From Gemmatimonadota bacterium (lineage in GTDB: Bacteria; Gemmatimonadota; Gemmatimonadetes; Palauibacterales; Palauibacteraceae), in assembly GCA_030598525.1 (NCBI GenBank), contig JAUVPT010000001.1, forward strand, positions 1 through 25,996: a stretch of 25,996 nt of DNA, in the 5' to 3' direction. Below the pieces are notes generated by a model. The model saw only the letters and a list, made by a program, of their open reading frames with translations. It was not told where the DNA came from and made no database searches. A program made the translations under genes and the position numbers. Of the stretch, positions 15,522 through 22,815 are shown piece by piece; the stretch's first letter is position 1, and the number at the start of each line of letters is the position of its first letter.

Positions 15522-15536
15522 CCGACCTCAGGTCGG
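15522..15536 (+). other. Small perfect inverted repeat after rplQ
   Basis: CCGACC and GGTCGG pair around a TCA loop, starting two bases after the rplQ stop. The stem is followed by GAAAGG, not by T residues, so it is at most a weak or factor-dependent stop or a processing site. It marks the historical end of the alpha operon. Confidence 0.3.
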
Positions 15537-15551
15537 GAAAGGCAGGCACCG

Positions 15552-16034
15552 ATGCTTCGCGGGACTTCGACGATACTGATGGTCGTCGCAGTGCTGGCCG
15601 TCGTCGGTTTCATGTGGTGGCTGGACCGGAAGGCGGGCTCTCTGGACACCGAGGTGGCACCGGTACTCGAGGAAGTAACGGAGTCCGTGCCAGTGGATCT
15701 CGACGCCGCGGTTCTCGCAGCCGAGCCTGCGTCCGCGGTCGGCGAGACGGGTTACCTCCGGTCGGTCGCGGTCGCGCAGCGACTGGGACGCGGGGCGTTC
15801 TCCCTGCAACTGGACAGCGCGGTGACGTATCCCGTGCTGCTTTCGTCCGACCTGATTCAGATGGACACGCAGGTATATGGTGGTGACATGGTGACCCTGT
15901 ACGGCCATGTGTTCACGCTCAACGATTCGATACGATCGGTATGGGTGAACCAGGACGCCGTAGACCAGGCAAACTCGAGCGCGATCCCGATGAGCCCGAG
16001 CTTTATCATGGCGGACTCGCTCTCGTTCAACTGA
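15552..16034 (+). CDS. Unrecognised membrane-anchored protein
   Basis: I do not recognise this 160-residue protein. Residues about 7-24 form one hydrophobic helix (ILMVVAVLAVVGFMWWLD), probably a signal anchor with the rest outside the cytoplasm. Residues 30-65 are Ala/Glu/Val-rich and likely flexible. The C-terminal half has alternating beta-like segments and a GDMVTLYGHVFTLNDSI stretch that recalls the first strands of small OB-fold proteins; that is a weak impression only. There are no cysteines, and no catalytic motif stands out. AGGCAGG precedes the ATG. The gene lies between rplQ and rpmB in the same direction with base composition like its neighbours, so it is probably expressed with the super-operon. 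Confidence 0.8.
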   Translation: MLRGTSTILMVVAVLAVVGFMWWLDRKAGSLDTEVAPVLEEVTESVPVDLDAAVLAAEPASAVGETGYLRSVAVAQRLGRGAFSLQLDSAVTYPVLLSSDLIQMDTQVYGGDMVTLYGHVFTLNDSIRSVWVNQDAVDQANSSAIPMSPSFIMADSLSFN

Positions 16035-16046
16035 TGTGTGTTTGAG

Positions 16047-16238
16047 ATGGCAAACTTCTGTTACGTATGTAATAAAGGGCCGGCTACCGGCAACACCGTG
16101 AGCAACGCGAACAACAAGCGGAAACGGCGCTTCATGCCGAATCTGCAACGCGTGCGCATCCTGGAGGACGGGCGGGCGGTTCGCGTTCGGGTCTGTACCC
16201 GTTGCCTGAAGGCGGGCAAGATCCGCAAGGCACCCTGA
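16047..16238 (+). CDS. rpmB: 50S ribosomal protein L28, zinc-binding
   Basis: I chose ATG at 16047, giving MANFCYVCNKGPATGNTVSN as in other L28 proteins; an in-frame GTG at 16038 would add three residues without family support. The 63-residue product has Cys5, Cys8, Cys50 and Cys53, the zinc site of C+ L28. It also contains NKRKRRFMPNLQRVRI. L28 sits near the E site of the large subunit. Its ribosome-binding site is weak (TTTGAG next to the ATG). It is the last gene before the terminator. Confidence 0.97.
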   Translation: MANFCYVCNKGPATGNTVSNANNKRKRRFMPNLQRVRILEDGRAVRVRVCTRCLKAGKIRKAP

Positions 16239-16290
16239 GGCGTCGGCGAGAGTCGACTTCCCTTCCATCGCGTCGAGCTGAGACGACCCG

Positions 16291-16322
16291 AGAAGGCTCC
16301 GCCAGACGGTGGGGCCTTCTTG
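16291..16322 (+). terminator. Intrinsic-type terminator of the ribosomal super-operon
   Basis: AGAAGGCTCCGCC (16291-16303) pairs along all 13 positions with GGTGGGGCCTTCT (16308-16320), with two G-T pairs and an AGAC loop. The T-tract is short (CTTCTTGTCATGT). It lies 53 bases after the rpmB stop, the first strong hairpin of this kind in the window. This makes it the likely end of the tuf-to-rpmB transcript. Confidence 0.75.
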
Positions 16323-16330
16323 TCATGTCG

Positions 16331-16374
16331 GACCCCCGGTCCGCCGGGCGCGGCCCGGCACCCGGTCGGGGGTC
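16331..16374 (+). other. Nested GC-rich palindrome before the sugar operon
   Basis: The outer arms GACCCCCG (16331-16338) and CGGGGGTC (16367-16374) are perfect complements. They enclose a second perfect stem, GCCGGGC (16343-16349) and GCCCGGC (16353-16359), around GCG. It begins nine bases after the preceding terminator, and no T-tract follows. It could be a second terminator, a leader RNA structure of the downstream operon, or a protein site. No convincing promoter was found between it and 16414. Confidence 0.45.
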
Positions 16375-16413
16375 GGATCACGGCCGATGCCGTACCACTG
16401 GAGCGTGGCGCGG

Positions 16414-17415
16414 ATGAAAGCACTGGTCACCGGAGCCGACGGTTTCGTGGGGCAACACCTCATTGCTGAGCTGTTGGATCATGGCTTCAGCGTGGCCGCC
16501 TCCGCCCTGGATCTACCTCCTGGCCGTTCGACTCTCACTTCCGAGCAGATCGCATCCGTGGACTGGAAAGCGGCCGACGTCAGGGACCGTGACGCCCTCG
16601 TGCGACTCGTGGCCGCTGCCATGCCGGACCACATATATCACCTGGCGGGTTTCGCATCCGGCGCCCTGGCGCGCGAATTCGCGTCCGATGCGGTTCACAT
16701 CAATGTCGGTGGCACGGTCAACCTCTGCGAGGCCGTCGTCTCGGTTCGCGAGATCGAGTCCGAGTTCGACCCGCGAATCCTCGTCATGGGTTCGTGTGAC
16801 GCCTATGGAGACGCGGCCCGGGACGGCGTGCCGCTGTCTGAGGAAATGTCCCTCAGGCCAGTGTCGGCCTACGGTTTGTCCAAGGCGGGCCAGGAGCTCG
16901 CCGCGCATACATATCGACGTGCTCACGGCCTGCGGATGCTGGTCGTCCGCGGATTCAATCTCGTCGGCCCGGGCCAGGAGCCACCCTTTGTCGTGCCCGA
17001 GTTCGCCATACAGGTTGCCCGGATGGCGCTCGGTGAGGTCGAGCCTTTCGTCAAGGTCGGCAACCTGGATGTGGAGCGCGATTTCACGGACGTTCGCGAC
17101 GGCGTGCGCGCCCTTCGTCTCCTGATGGAACTGGACACGCCCGGGGCGGCTTACAACGTCGCGAGCGGGCATACGATCCGAATCGAAACGATCCTCGACT
17201 GGATCATAGACGAGGCGGGCATCGAGGTAGAGATTGAGGTAGTCCCGAGCCGAGTGCGCCGGGAGGAACTGGCCGTCGTGGCTGGAGACATCACCCGCAT
17301 ACGGGATGACACCGGCTGGGTCCCGATGCGCGATGTGGAGGAATCGGTTCGCGAGACGTACCGCTGGTTGAGAAGCCGGTTCGAAAGAACGGAACAAACA
17401 AGCACAGTGGTCTGA
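16414..17415 (+). CDS. NAD(P)-dependent nucleotide-sugar epimerase/reductase (extended SDR)
   Basis: The start at ATG 16414 places the dinucleotide-binding motif VTGADGFVGQHL at residues 5-16, as expected; upstream codons of this frame overlap the terminator. The product has 333 residues. The SDR active site is visible as Ser127 (MGSCDAYG) with Tyr153 and Lys157 (YGLSK). VRGFNLVGPGQEP, VKVGNLDVERDFTDVRD and YNVASG resemble GDP-4-keto-6-deoxymannose reductases and GDP-mannose 4,6-dehydratases. The substrate cannot be settled by eye. No GDP-mannose dehydratase gene lies in the window. It is the first gene of the sugar block; a GGAG lies ten bases before the ATG. Confidence 0.85.
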   Translation: MKALVTGADGFVGQHLIAELLDHGFSVAASALDLPPGRSTLTSEQIASVDWKAADVRDRDALVRLVAAAMPDHIYHLAGFASGALAREFASDAVHINVGGTVNLCEAVVSVREIESEFDPRILVMGSCDAYGDAARDGVPLSEEMSLRPVSAYGLSKAGQELAAHTYRRAHGLRMLVVRGFNLVGPGQEPPFVVPEFAIQVARMALGEVEPFVKVGNLDVERDFTDVRDGVRALRLLMELDTPGAAYNVASGHTIRIETILDWIIDEAGIEVEIEVVPSRVRREELAVVAGDITRIRDDTGWVPMRDVEESVRETYRWLRSRFERTEQTSTVV

Positions 17416-17426
17416 GTGAGGGAGAA

Positions 17427-18740
17427 ATGAACGTCACCGTCGTAGGAAGCGGATACGTGGGTCTTGTCGTCGGAGCCTGCCTGGCAGAGACAGGAAACCA
17501 GGTCGTGTGTGCCGACATCGATGAGCGAAAGATCGGACTGCTCAAGGACGGGCAGAGCCCGATCTATGAGCCGGGCCTGGATCGCTTGCTTCAGCGCAAC
17601 CTCGCCGAAGGGCGGATTCGCTTCACGACCGACGTGGCCGAGGCCGTGCGCAGCGGGCGCGTCGTGTTCATAGCGGTGGGAACGCCCCCGGACGAAGACG
17701 GCTCGGCCGATCTTCAGCACGTGTTGGCCGTCGCGCGAGTCGTGGGGGAGAACCTCGTCGATGAGAAGGTCGTGATCACGAAGAGCACCGTTCCCGTAGG
17801 GACGGCGTCCAAGGTGCGCGCGGAGATCGAGAAGTACACGGACGGCGAGTTTCACGTTTGCTCGAATCCCGAGTTTCTCAAGGAAGGTGCCGCGATTGAC
17901 GACTTCATGCGTCCCGACCGCGTGGTCTGCGGGATCGAGTCGGACGAGGCGCGACCCATCCTGGAGGAGCTGTACGAGCCGTTCGTCCGAAGCGGCAATC
18001 CCTTGATTTTCATGGACATCGCTTCGGCGGAGCTCACCAAGTACGCCGCCAACGCCATGCTGGCGACCCGCATCAGCTTCATGAACCAGATCGCCGCGCT
18101 GTGCGAGGCCACCGGAGCGGACATCACGATGATCCGGCGGGGAGCCGGGTCGGACCCCCGGATCGGGGCGTCGTTCCTGTATGCCGGAGCGGGCTACGGA
18201 GGCAGCTGTTTCCCGAAGGACGTACGGGCGCTCATCCAGACGGGTGAGGAGATGAACGTCGATCTGTCGATCCTCAAGGAAGTGCACGAGACGAACGAGC
18301 GTCAGAAGAAGGTGCTCGGCAGGAAGATCCGGGACCGGTTCGGAGACGATCTGTCGGGCATGAAGTTCGCGGTCTGGGGACTGGCGTTCAAACCCGAGAC
18401 GGACGACATGCGGGAAGCCGCCTCCGTCACCGTGATCGAGGAGCTTCTCGCAGGCGGGGCCACGGTCAGCGCCCACGATCCGGTGGCCGAGGAAGTCGCC
18501 CGCGAGTGGTATCTCGGCGACCGGATCGAGTATGCGCCGGACGAATACGCTGCGCTGTCCGGGGCAGCTGCGCTCGTGGTGGTCACCGAGTGGCTCCAGT
18601 ATCGGCGTCCGAACTGGGAGCGTGTGAAGAAAGAGCTCGTGGCCCCGGTCGTGTTTGACGGCAGAAATCTGTACAGTCCGGCACGCATGAGGCGCCAGGG
18701 CTTCGAGTACTATCCGATCGGGAGAGAGCAGGTACAATGA
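17427..18740 (+). CDS. ugd: UDP-glucose 6-dehydrogenase
   Basis: This enzyme oxidises UDP-glucose to UDP-glucuronate with two NAD+. The 437-residue product has the Rossmann motif VVGSGYVGLVVGACLAETG at residues 5-23, then VGTPPDEDG and TKSTVPVGT. SNPEFLKEGAAIDDFMRPDRVV follows. The catalytic Cys261 lies in GYGGSCFPKD, and GLAFKPETDDMREA marks the C-terminal UDP-binding domain. Length is typical. The related GDP-mannose dehydrogenase is possible on sequence alone, but the next gene uses UDP-glucuronate, which supports this assignment. GAGGGAGAA precedes the ATG, and the stop overlaps the next gene in ATGA. Confidence 0.95.
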   Translation: MNVTVVGSGYVGLVVGACLAETGNQVVCADIDERKIGLLKDGQSPIYEPGLDRLLQRNLAEGRIRFTTDVAEAVRSGRVVFIAVGTPPDEDGSADLQHVLAVARVVGENLVDEKVVITKSTVPVGTASKVRAEIEKYTDGEFHVCSNPEFLKEGAAIDDFMRPDRVVCGIESDEARPILEELYEPFVRSGNPLIFMDIASAELTKYAANAMLATRISFMNQIAALCEATGADITMIRRGAGSDPRIGASFLYAGAGYGGSCFPKDVRALIQTGEEMNVDLSILKEVHETNERQKKVLGRKIRDRFGDDLSGMKFAVWGLAFKPETDDMREAASVTVIEELLAGGATVSAHDPVAEEVAREWYLGDRIEYAPDEYAALSGAAALVVVTEWLQYRRPNWERVKKELVAPVVFDGRNLYSPARMRRQGFEYYPIGREQVQ

Positions 18741-19717
18741 GAATCCTGATCACCGGTGCGGCGGGCTTCCTGGGCTCACATCTGACGGACAGATTCTTGG
18801 CCGACGGGTACCACGTGATCGGTATGGACAACCTGATCACGGGGAGCCTGGACAACATCGCCCATCTCGAGGACGAGCCGCGGTTCGAGTTCGTCCGGCA
18901 CGACGTCACGCAATTCATCGACGTCAAGGGAGATCTCGACGGCGTACTGCACTTCGCGTCGCCTGCGAGCCCGGTGGACTACCTGGAGCTGCCCATCCAG
19001 ACACTCAAGGTGGGCAGTCTGGGTACGCACAACGCCCTTGGCCTGTCTCTCGCCAAGGGAGCCCGCTTCCTCCTTGCCTCGACGTCGGAGGTGTACGGGG
19101 ACCCGCTGGTTCACCCGCAGCCGGAGACCTACTGGGGCAACGTCAACCCGATCGGTCCGCGGGGCGTATACGACGAAGCGAAGCGTTTCGCCGAGGCGAT
19201 GACCTCCGCGTATCACCGATTCCACGGAGTGGACACCCGTATCGTCCGGATCTTCAATACGTATGGGCCGCGCATGCGGCCCGGAGACGGCCGGGTCGTA
19301 TCCAACTTCATCGTGCAGGCCCTGCTGGGGCAGGGGCTGACGGTGTACGGTGATGGGTCGCAATCGCGCAGCTTCTGCTATGTCTCCGACGAGGTTGAGG
19401 GGATATTCAGGCTGTTCCACGCGAATGGGCACGACCCCGTGAACATCGGCAATCCGGACGAGTACACCATCGGCGAGCTTGCCGAGCGGATCCAGGCCGT
19501 CCTGGACCCGGACGCGGGGGTGAAGTACCTGCCGCTCCCGACGGACGATCCGAAGGTTCGGAAGCCGGACATCACCCGGGCTCGGACGATTCTCGGATGG
19601 GAGCCTCTCGTGTCCCTTCAAGACGGCCTCTCGGACACGATCGCGTACTTCCGGTCACTTCACGAGCGCAATCCGCTGAGTCCGCCGCCTGTGATCACGG
19701 AGGCAGCCGAGGAATGA
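18737..19717 (+). CDS. uxs: UDP-glucuronate decarboxylase (UDP-xylose synthase)
   Basis: The enzyme decarboxylates UDP-glucuronate to UDP-xylose through a bound 4-keto intermediate with NAD+. The 326-residue product has ITGAAGFLGSHL at 5-16 and the very characteristic LLASTSEVYGDPLVHPQPE at 112-130. WGNVNPIGPRGVYDEAKRFAEA holds the Tyr145 and Lys149 pair, and RIFNTYGPRMRPGDGRVVSNF follows. These segments separate UXS from general epimerases. The start overlaps the ugd stop by four bases, so the two pathway steps are translationally coupled. Its own stop overlaps the next gene in the same way. Confidence 0.94.
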   Translation: MRILITGAAGFLGSHLTDRFLADGYHVIGMDNLITGSLDNIAHLEDEPRFEFVRHDVTQFIDVKGDLDGVLHFASPASPVDYLELPIQTLKVGSLGTHNALGLSLAKGARFLLASTSEVYGDPLVHPQPETYWGNVNPIGPRGVYDEAKRFAEAMTSAYHRFHGVDTRIVRIFNTYGPRMRPGDGRVVSNFIVQALLGQGLTVYGDGSQSRSFCYVSDEVEGIFRLFHANGHDPVNIGNPDEYTIGELAERIQAVLDPDAGVKYLPLPTDDPKVRKPDITRARTILGWEPLVSLQDGLSDTIAYFRSLHERNPLSPPPVITEAAEE

Positions 19718-20472
19718 TGATGACTCCGTCCAGCGGGCAGGTGCTGTCGGTCGTAATGCCGGTCTACAACGAGCAGGACACGCTCGAGGCGATCATTCGG
19801 CGGGTGCGCGAGGTGCCCCTCAAGATCGAGCTGCTGTGCGTGGACGACGGCTCGACCGATCGATCGCGTGAGATCCTGGCACGGCTCGAGACCGAAGGAC
19901 TGGTGGACCGGGTTATCCTGCACGAGCAGAACCAGGGCAAGGGCAGGGCGCTGGCCACGGGATTCGCGGCGGCCAGCGGCAGTGTCGTGATCATCCAGGA
20001 CGCCGATCTCGAGTACGACCCGGACGAGTACCGGAAGCTGCTCGAGCCGATCCTCGACGATCGGGCGGACGTGGTGTACGGGTCCCGGTTCCTGGGCGGT
20101 GAGCCCCACCGGGTGCTTTACTTCTGGCACTACGTGGGGAACCGTTTCCTCACTCTGATGTCCAACATGGTGACGAACCTGAACCTGACGGACATGGAGA
20201 CGTGCTATAAGTGCTTCCGCATGGAAGTGCTCGAGGGACTGGAGATCGAAGAGCGGGGATTCGGAGTGGAGCCCGAAATTACGGCGAAGATCGCCCGTGG
20301 AGGCTGGCGCGTGTACGAAGTCGGCGTGTCCTACAGCGGTCGGACGTACGCGGAGGGGAAGAAGATCAACTGGAAGGATGGGTTCCGGGCCCTGCACTGC
20401 ATCGCGAAATACGGAGTCATCCGACGGGCGACGGCTCCCCGGCGGATTTCGGCGTCATCCTCCGAGGCCTGA
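19714..20472 (+). CDS. Family 2 glycosyltransferase
   Basis: The 252-residue product is a GT-A fold enzyme of family 2. It has LSVVMPVYNEQDTLEAIIRRV at 11-31, CVDDGSTDRS at 42-51, and the metal-binding DXD as Asp96-Ala-Asp98 (IQDADLEYDP). DMETCYKCFRMEVL at 160-173 is typical of polyprenyl-phosphate sugar transferases resembling dolichol-phosphate mannose synthase. There is no hydrophobic C-terminal anchor, so it is probably peripheral to the inner membrane. Three in-frame ATGs (19714, 19717, 19720) overlap the uxs TGA. Coupling to uxs suggests, but does not prove, that it uses a UDP-sugar made by the cassette. Confidence 0.88.
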   Translation: MMMTPSSGQVLSVVMPVYNEQDTLEAIIRRVREVPLKIELLCVDDGSTDRSREILARLETEGLVDRVILHEQNQGKGRALATGFAAASGSVVIIQDADLEYDPDEYRKLLEPILDDRADVVYGSRFLGGEPHRVLYFWHYVGNRFLTLMSNMVTNLNLTDMETCYKCFRMEVLEGLEIEERGFGVEPEITAKIARGGWRVYEVGVSYSGRTYAEGKKINWKDGFRALHCIAKYGVIRRATAPRRISASSSEA

Positions 20473-20480
20473 GGTCATCG

Positions 20481-21413
20481 GTGGTGCCGCATCCCGGGTT
20501 TGGAAGAAGGCGGGTACGCGGTGTGGCCGCGGTCGCCGCGCTGGTCCTCCTTCCGGTGGCATGCGGGGGGTCCCCGGACGATGCGGTCGAGAGGGGGGAT
20601 CGTCTGTACGGCGCCGGGCAGATCGATGCCGCGATAGCGGAGTATCGACTGGCACTGAGGCAGCGGGGCGACGAGCCCGAGGTCCTGCTTCGACTGGGTG
20701 ACGCGTACGGCGAGAAGGGCGAAGTCGAGGCATCTCTCAGATACATCCGCCGGTTGCTGGCCGAGGACTCGACCTACCGCTACCAGGCGGCGGCGGTGCT
20801 CTCCCAGGCGGCGCGCGTGGCCCTGGAGCGCGGCGCGCCGGACAACATGGCCAGGGCCCTGGGACCGGTGGAGCGGATGGGCGTCGGCCTCATTCCACCG
20901 GACCTGAGGCTCTCGCTGGCCCGGCATTACTCAGGGTTGTCCGACTACGGTCGGGCCCTGCCCCTGTATCTGGGGGCAGCCGAGGGTGACGTGACTTCGG
21001 CGGAGGTGGAGCTCGAGACGGCGCGGACCTTTCAGGAGCTCGGTGGATGTCGCGAGGCCCTGGGCTACTTCGAGAGCTATCTCGCGCGGGGGCGATCGGC
21101 CGGTACGGACCGGTCTGGCGTCCGGTGGCAGTACGGAAACTGCCTTTTCGTGGTGGCGGAGGAAGAGCAGCAGCAGGGTCGCAACCGTTCGGCGGAGACT
21201 CACCTGGACGCCCTGATCGGGCAGGGGGTGCCCCGCACGCTCCTGGACCGGGCGCATTTCGAGCGAGGGGAACTGCTCCTTGAGCGGGGCGCCTATCAGG
21301 AGGCGGAGGCCGATTTCCTGGCCGTGCTGGAGCTGAATCCCGCGCGCAGCGGTCCGCTGGTGGCCATGGCCGAAGAGAGAATACGCGAGATCCGGTACGG
21401 ATATCTGAGATAA
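20481..21413 (+). CDS. TPR-repeat lipoprotein of unknown function
   Basis: I place the start at GTG 20481, with GAGG six bases upstream and eight bases after the glycosyltransferase stop; GTG 20484 is also possible. The 310-residue product then has a signal peptide: Arg-rich n-region (RRRVR), hydrophobic AAVAALVLLPVA, and Cys28 as a lipidation site. The box PVAC has proline at -3, which is not ideal. Helical repeats follow, for example RGDRLYGAGQIDAAIAEYRLAL, LRLGDAYGEKGEVEASLRYIRRLL and a C-terminal ERGELLLERGAYQEAEADFLAVLELNP, consistent with TPRs. Its stop overlaps the bamD start (TAATG). A role in outer-membrane assembly is inferred from context only. Confidence 0.82.
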   Translation: MVPHPGFGRRRVRGVAAVAALVLLPVACGGSPDDAVERGDRLYGAGQIDAAIAEYRLALRQRGDEPEVLLRLGDAYGEKGEVEASLRYIRRLLAEDSTYRYQAAAVLSQAARVALERGAPDNMARALGPVERMGVGLIPPDLRLSLARHYSGLSDYGRALPLYLGAAEGDVTSAEVELETARTFQELGGCREALGYFESYLARGRSAGTDRSGVRWQYGNCLFVVAEEEQQQGRNRSAETHLDALIGQGVPRTLLDRAHFERGELLLERGAYQEAEADFLAVLELNPARSGPLVAMAEERIREIRYGYLR

Positions 21414-22195
21414 TGGGACGATTTGGGAGACGAAGGGGATTGACGATTACGTGGGGCACGTGCATCTCGTGGTGCGCGTGGCTGGCCGTCGGCGTAACGG
21501 CCGCCTGCGCGCCGGCCATGCCCCCCGAGGGCGCCTTGCCACGCACTCGATTCGACTGGTCCGTGGATCGGTTCGAGAGAGAGAAATACCACGACGCGAT
21601 CCGCGGATTCAGGGATCACCTGATTCGTGAGCCGCTGCATCCCACCGCGGACAGCAGCCGCCTTCTTCTTGCCGAGTCATACCTGATGACCGACCAGGAG
21701 CTGCTGGCGGCCAACGAGTTCCGGCAACTGGCGACCTCCCGCCCGAACAGTCCTCTGGCCGACGACGCCCAGTTCGGGGTGTGTAGAGCATTCTGGGCGG
21801 TCTCGCCCAATCTGCCACGCGATCAGGAGTTTACGGAAAAGACGATGGAGGAGTGCACGCGGCTCCTCGAGTTCTTTCCGCGGAGCCCGCTCGTGGGAGC
21901 GGCGCGCGACCTGGTGGCCCAGGCCAGGCAGAAGATGGCGGCCAAGGAGCTCAGGGTCGGGAAGTACTACTTCGACAGGACGTTCTACGAGTCGGCCATC
22001 ATCTACTTCGAGAACATCCTGCAGACGTATCCGGAGGCCGATGTCGTTCCCGCGACGCTGCTAGTGCTGCACTACAGCTACTCTCGCGTGGGCTTTCAGG
22101 CAGAGGCGGACCTGGTGCGGCAACGCCTCCTGGAACTCTACCCCGACTCGCCACAGGCTGAAGAGCTCGTGGAGCAAGACGGAGACGAGGGCTGA
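21413..22195 (+). CDS. bamD: Outer membrane assembly lipoprotein BamD (YfiO family)
   Basis: BamD is the essential lipoprotein partner of BamA in inserting beta-barrel proteins into the outer membrane. The 260-residue product starts with an Arg-rich region and hydrophobic helix ending VTAAC, with Cys32 as lipidation site. TPR-like helices follow: KYHDAIRGFRDHLIREPLHPTADSSRLLLAESYL, then DDAQFGVCRAFW, and GKYYFDRTFYESAIIYFENILQTYPEADVVPATLLVLHYSYSRVGF, a stretch typical of the family. Length matches the usual 240-280. The start overlaps the stop of the preceding lipoprotein. The gene shows that the organism has an outer membrane. Confidence 0.88.
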   Translation: MGRFGRRRGLTITWGTCISWCAWLAVGVTAACAPAMPPEGALPRTRFDWSVDRFEREKYHDAIRGFRDHLIREPLHPTADSSRLLLAESYLMTDQELLAANEFRQLATSRPNSPLADDAQFGVCRAFWAVSPNLPRDQEFTEKTMEECTRLLEFFPRSPLVGAARDLVAQARQKMAAKELRVGKYYFDRTFYESAIIYFENILQTYPEADVVPATLLVLHYSYSRVGFQAEADLVRQRLLELYPDSPQAEELVEQDGDEG

Positions 22196-22196
22196 C

Positions 22197-22781
22197 GTGC
22201 CGGGACGGATCGGGATCTTCGGCGGTACGTTCGATCCGCCGCACATCGGGCACCTGGTGGTGACGCAGGACGCCCTCGAGCGCCTGGACCTCGATCGACT
22301 GATCGTAATGCCGGCCGGCCGTCCGCCGCATCGGGAACCGGTCCTGGACGCGGACACGCGGTTGGAACTCGTCCGCCGGGCGTTCGAGGGTGACGAACGC
22401 ATCCACGTGAGCGACGTCGAGCTACGACGGGAAGGTCCTTCGTGGACCGTGGACACGCTGGAGTGGGCGCACCAGGAACTGAATCCGGAAGCGCTCTTCC
22501 TGATCGTGGGGGCGGATCAACTCCGGTCCTTCCGCGGTTGGAGGGAGCCGGAGCGCATACTGAGCCTGGCGCGCCTCGCCGTGATGACACGGCCGGGCGA
22601 AGAATTGAAGGGGACGGACGTCCCCCACGAGGTCATCGAAGTCACGAGGGTGGACCTCTCCAGCACGCGAATCCGACGCCGGCTGGAGGAGGGCAGGTCA
22701 ATTCGATACATGGTGCCGGAACGCCTGCGACCGGAAGTCGAGCGGGCGTGGTCGGCGCGGAGCACTCAGTCGCGCGCCTGA
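22197..22781 (+). CDS. nadD: Nicotinate-nucleotide adenylyltransferase
   Basis: The enzyme adenylates nicotinate mononucleotide to deamido-NAD in NAD biosynthesis. The 194-residue product, from GTG at 22197, has IGIFGGTFDPPHIGHLVV at 5-22 with the HIGH-like nucleotidyl transferase motif. PAGRPPHRE binds substrate, GADQLRSFRGWREPERIL is typical of NadD, and SSTRIRRRL at 155-163 is the C-terminal ISSTXIR motif. It begins one base after the bamD stop. In many bacteria rsfS follows nadD, but here secA does. Confidence 0.95.
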   Translation: MPGRIGIFGGTFDPPHIGHLVVTQDALERLDLDRLIVMPAGRPPHREPVLDADTRLELVRRAFEGDERIHVSDVELRREGPSWTVDTLEWAHQELNPEALFLIVGADQLRSFRGWREPERILSLARLAVMTRPGEELKGTDVPHEVIEVTRVDLSSTRIRRRLEEGRSIRYMVPERLRPEVERAWSARSTQSRA

Positions 22782-22815
22782 CGGGACGGGGCCGAACAAA
22801 GGAAGATCGCAGCAC

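Noticed and set aside
16320..16345. TTGTCA at 16320-16325 as a -35 box for the sugar operon
   Set aside because: It matches five of six positions, but the expected -10 area is GCCGGG within the palindrome, so a sigma70 promoter is not supported.
17151..18737. A 528-codon open frame on the minus strand, opposite the reductase and ugd
   Set aside because: Both sense genes carry complete motifs, and the antisense product resembles nothing. It is a compositional shadow.
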